Below, piece after piece: positions 62,190 through 64,000 of a DNA stretch of 64,000 bases. Below the pieces are notes generated by a model that was not told where the DNA came from, ran no database searches, and saw only the letters and a program-made list of their open reading frames with translations. Numbering within the stretch: position 1 is the stretch's first letter; each line of letters begins with the position of its first letter. This DNA comes from Diphasiastrum complanatum (taxonomy: Eukaryota > Streptophyta > Lycopodiopsida > Lycopodiales > Lycopodiaceae). A program made the position numbers and the translations under genes. Location: positions 13,893,221-13,957,220 of the forward strand of contig CM055097.1 of the NCBI GenBank assembly GCA_029204225.1. Direction: 5' to 3'.

Positions 62190-64000
62190 ATAATTAGATT
62201 GAAGTTGAGATTTCTCAACTCAAACCTGGTTCGAGTTCAAGCTCACCCCACAATATTTGAAGAAAGACATGAACTCATAGCAATTTGAAGTTGAGGACTT
62301 GAATTTTGTTCAAGTGGGGATCAAGTTTGAGTTCGAGTCCTAGTTTGAGATGTAGTTTTGTTGAGCCACTCAACTCTTGTCATGTTGAGTTTATTGGAGA
62401 CAAGAACTCGAACTAGGTTCGAGTTGAGGTGAGCTCGAGAACGAGTTTGAGTACAATTGAGTATGCTTTATTCCATAGTACACATGTAAATGAGTTAAAT
62501 TTATAAAGATATGATATTTGCAATAAATTAAGGTCAAATTGAAGTATTCTCAACTCGAATCTGGTTCGAGTTCAAGCTCTTCAATTTCAAACTGTACTCA
62601 CATAATGTTTTAGTACATTGTAGGAAAAAGAAAGTCACCCATAAAACCTAAAAACAGGTGGCACATAATTTTATGACTAGTGTCAAATTTTGTCGTGTCA
62701 AAACCTTCTCAGTTGGGTAGAAAAACAACCTTCTAGGTTCGAGTTGTCAAGTTTCAAAACAATGGCGAATTGTGATTGATTAAGTTGAATAATACCTACA
62801 TTTTATTTTGGCATATGCTTTATTGGATAGACATAATTTGAGTACTCGAATCTAGGTTGAGTTCGAGTGCGAGTTCAAACTCGAGTCTTGTTGAGTCGAG
62901 TCAAGTCTTATCGAATTGAATTTATTGAAGATAGGAACTCGAACCAGGTTCGAGTTGAGGCTTTTCAATTTCAAACTGCACCTACATATTTTGAGCTTGT
63001 TTGTTTAGAAACCACTTTTGAATTGAGATATCTACACTCACCTAATTTGACTACAAAGATTATGTCGAAAATAGATTGGTTCAGGTTGATTCATATTCAG
63101 TAGAATTTCAAGTGAAGTTTCTTCTTCAAGGTGAAGTCTTGCAGACTCGAGTTGTTTGTGAAGAAAGACAAGAACTCATAGCAATATACACTTACCTAAT
63201 TTGACTACAAAGATTATATCATAAATAGATTGGTTCAGGTTGATTCATATTCAGTAAAATTTCATGTGAAGTTTCTTCTTCAGGGTGAAGTTTAGATTCA
63301 GTTTGAAGTCCAATTCTAGTTGGATTGAAGTTGAGATTTCTCAGCTCGAATCTAGTTCAAGTTCAATCTCACCTCACAATATCTGAACTATAGATTAAAT
63401 GGGATGAAAGTCTAGGTTGGTTGATGAACAAGATTTGAGTTGAGTTGATGATAGATTCTCTCTCAGTTTAGTCTGTAGGTTTTACTTTATTGAACTCGAA
63501 TTAAGATGGAGTTGAGGTGAGGTGAGGTGAGGTGAGTTGAGTTTGAAAGTCTTGCCAACTCGACCCAGACTCGAGTTGTGTGTGAAGAAAGACAAGAACT
63601 CATAGCAATCTCAAGTTGAGGACTCTAATCTTGTTCAAGTGGAGATCAAGTTTGAGTATGAGTCCTGGTTCGAGATGTAGTTCTGTTGAGTCACTCAAGT
63701 CTTGTCATGTTGAGTTTATTGGAGACAAGAACTTGAACTAGGTTCGAGTTGAGGTGAGCTCGAGAACAAGTTCGAGTACAATTGAGTATCCTTTATTGCA
63801 TAGTACACATGTAAACATGTTAAATTTATAAAGATATGATATTTGCCTTAAATTAAGATCAAGTGAAGTATTCTCAACTTGAATCTGGTTTGACTTGAGG
63901 CTCTTCCATTTCAAGCTGCACTCACATAATTAGAGCTTATTTGAAGAGCCGCAACTCAATCCAAGTTCGAGTTGAGATATCTACACTTTGACCTAATTTG
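62190..64000 (+). repeat. Long degenerate tandem array rich in GGTTCGAGTT, open at window end
   Basis: GAAGAAAGACATGAACTCAT or its variant occurs at 62259, about 63160 and 63584. The block from 62259 to 62600 is repeated, with about 10-15% change, at 63584-63930. A CCTAATTTGACTACAAAGAT block occurs near 63037 and 63194, and its start recurs at the window end (63991-64000). GGTTCGAGTT occurs at 62228, 62416, 62563, 62736, 62947 and 63741. Not coding. Confidence 0.85.

Noticed and set aside
62867-63103. 78-codon frame in the right-hand repeat array
   Set aside because: Not conserved between repeat units; no domain.
1-64000. tRNA or rRNA genes
   Set aside because: I looked for B-box-like motifs; the GGTTCGAGTT hits lack a paired acceptor and anticodon arm that I could see, and no rRNA core sequence was recognised.

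Overview
This window looks like repeat-dominated nuclear DNA of a land plant with a large genome. The evidence is several lineages of Ty1/copia and Ty3/gypsy LTR retrotransposons with plant-type initiator-tRNA-Met primer sites, an old hAT transposase, a Helitron fragment, a degraded R2R3-MYB (GAMYB-like) exon, and AT-rich spacers with TATA boxes, AATAAA signals and spliceosomal-type intron borders. I cannot name the species; a fern, lycophyte or gymnosperm would fit, but that is inference. I see no intact host gene. The only full-length open reading frames are the two copies of one copia polyprotein.

Layout. 0.7-5.5 kb: a decayed minus-strand hAT transposase, split by a 1.78-kb segment that is one arm of a large inverted repeat (arms 3095-4875 and 7455-9248). 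The 2.6-kb loop holds the hAT N-terminus, a G18 run, a perfect palindrome, a TA microsatellite and several minisatellites. 8.3-13.9 kb: minus-strand copia element C, with 255-bp LTRs that start AG and end CT, and matching GTGAG target duplications. 14-17.5 kb: a duplicated MYB exon fragment, another old tandem duplication, a copia leader fragment and a possible solo LTR. 17.5-35.4 kb: a nest. Degenerate copia element B (TSD TATTT) carries in its 5' LTR a very young copia array A, arranged LTR-gag/pol-LTR-gag/pol-LTR and flanked by one TTGGA duplication. 35.4-42.2 kb: an unrecognised minus-strand coding remnant with its own TATA box, gypsy and copia fragments, and small duplications. 42.2-46 kb: gypsy-like element E with gag only. 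46.3-53.7 kb: fragments of two minus-strand copia elements around a minus-strand gypsy pol. 53.7-55.8 kb: a G-box cluster and TATA upstream of an unrecognised, partly broken plus-strand coding region. 55.9-58.4 kb: a non-coding LTR element with TSD GTATG. 58.4-61.4 kb: an unrecognised intron-containing minus-strand remnant interrupted by a Helitron piece, then an unrecognised plus-strand remnant. 61.4-64 kb: an LTR-like promoter region and a long degenerate repeat array rich in GGTTCGAGTT that runs off the window.

How it fits together. The window records successive insertions. By eye, A's three LTRs differ at one base and B's LTRs differ by about 4% in the part compared. C's two LTRs differ at 13 of 255 bases, but the inverted copy of C's 3' LTR differs from its source at only 3. 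That orders the events: C inserted, its 3' end was duplicated in inverted orientation, B aged, then A landed in B. The observations I rate highest are the TSD-bounded three-LTR array, the AG...CT LTR termini, the CACACGTGTG palindrome shared by unrelated LTRs and a candidate promoter, and the unrecognised coding remnants at 36, 54-56 and 58-61 kb.
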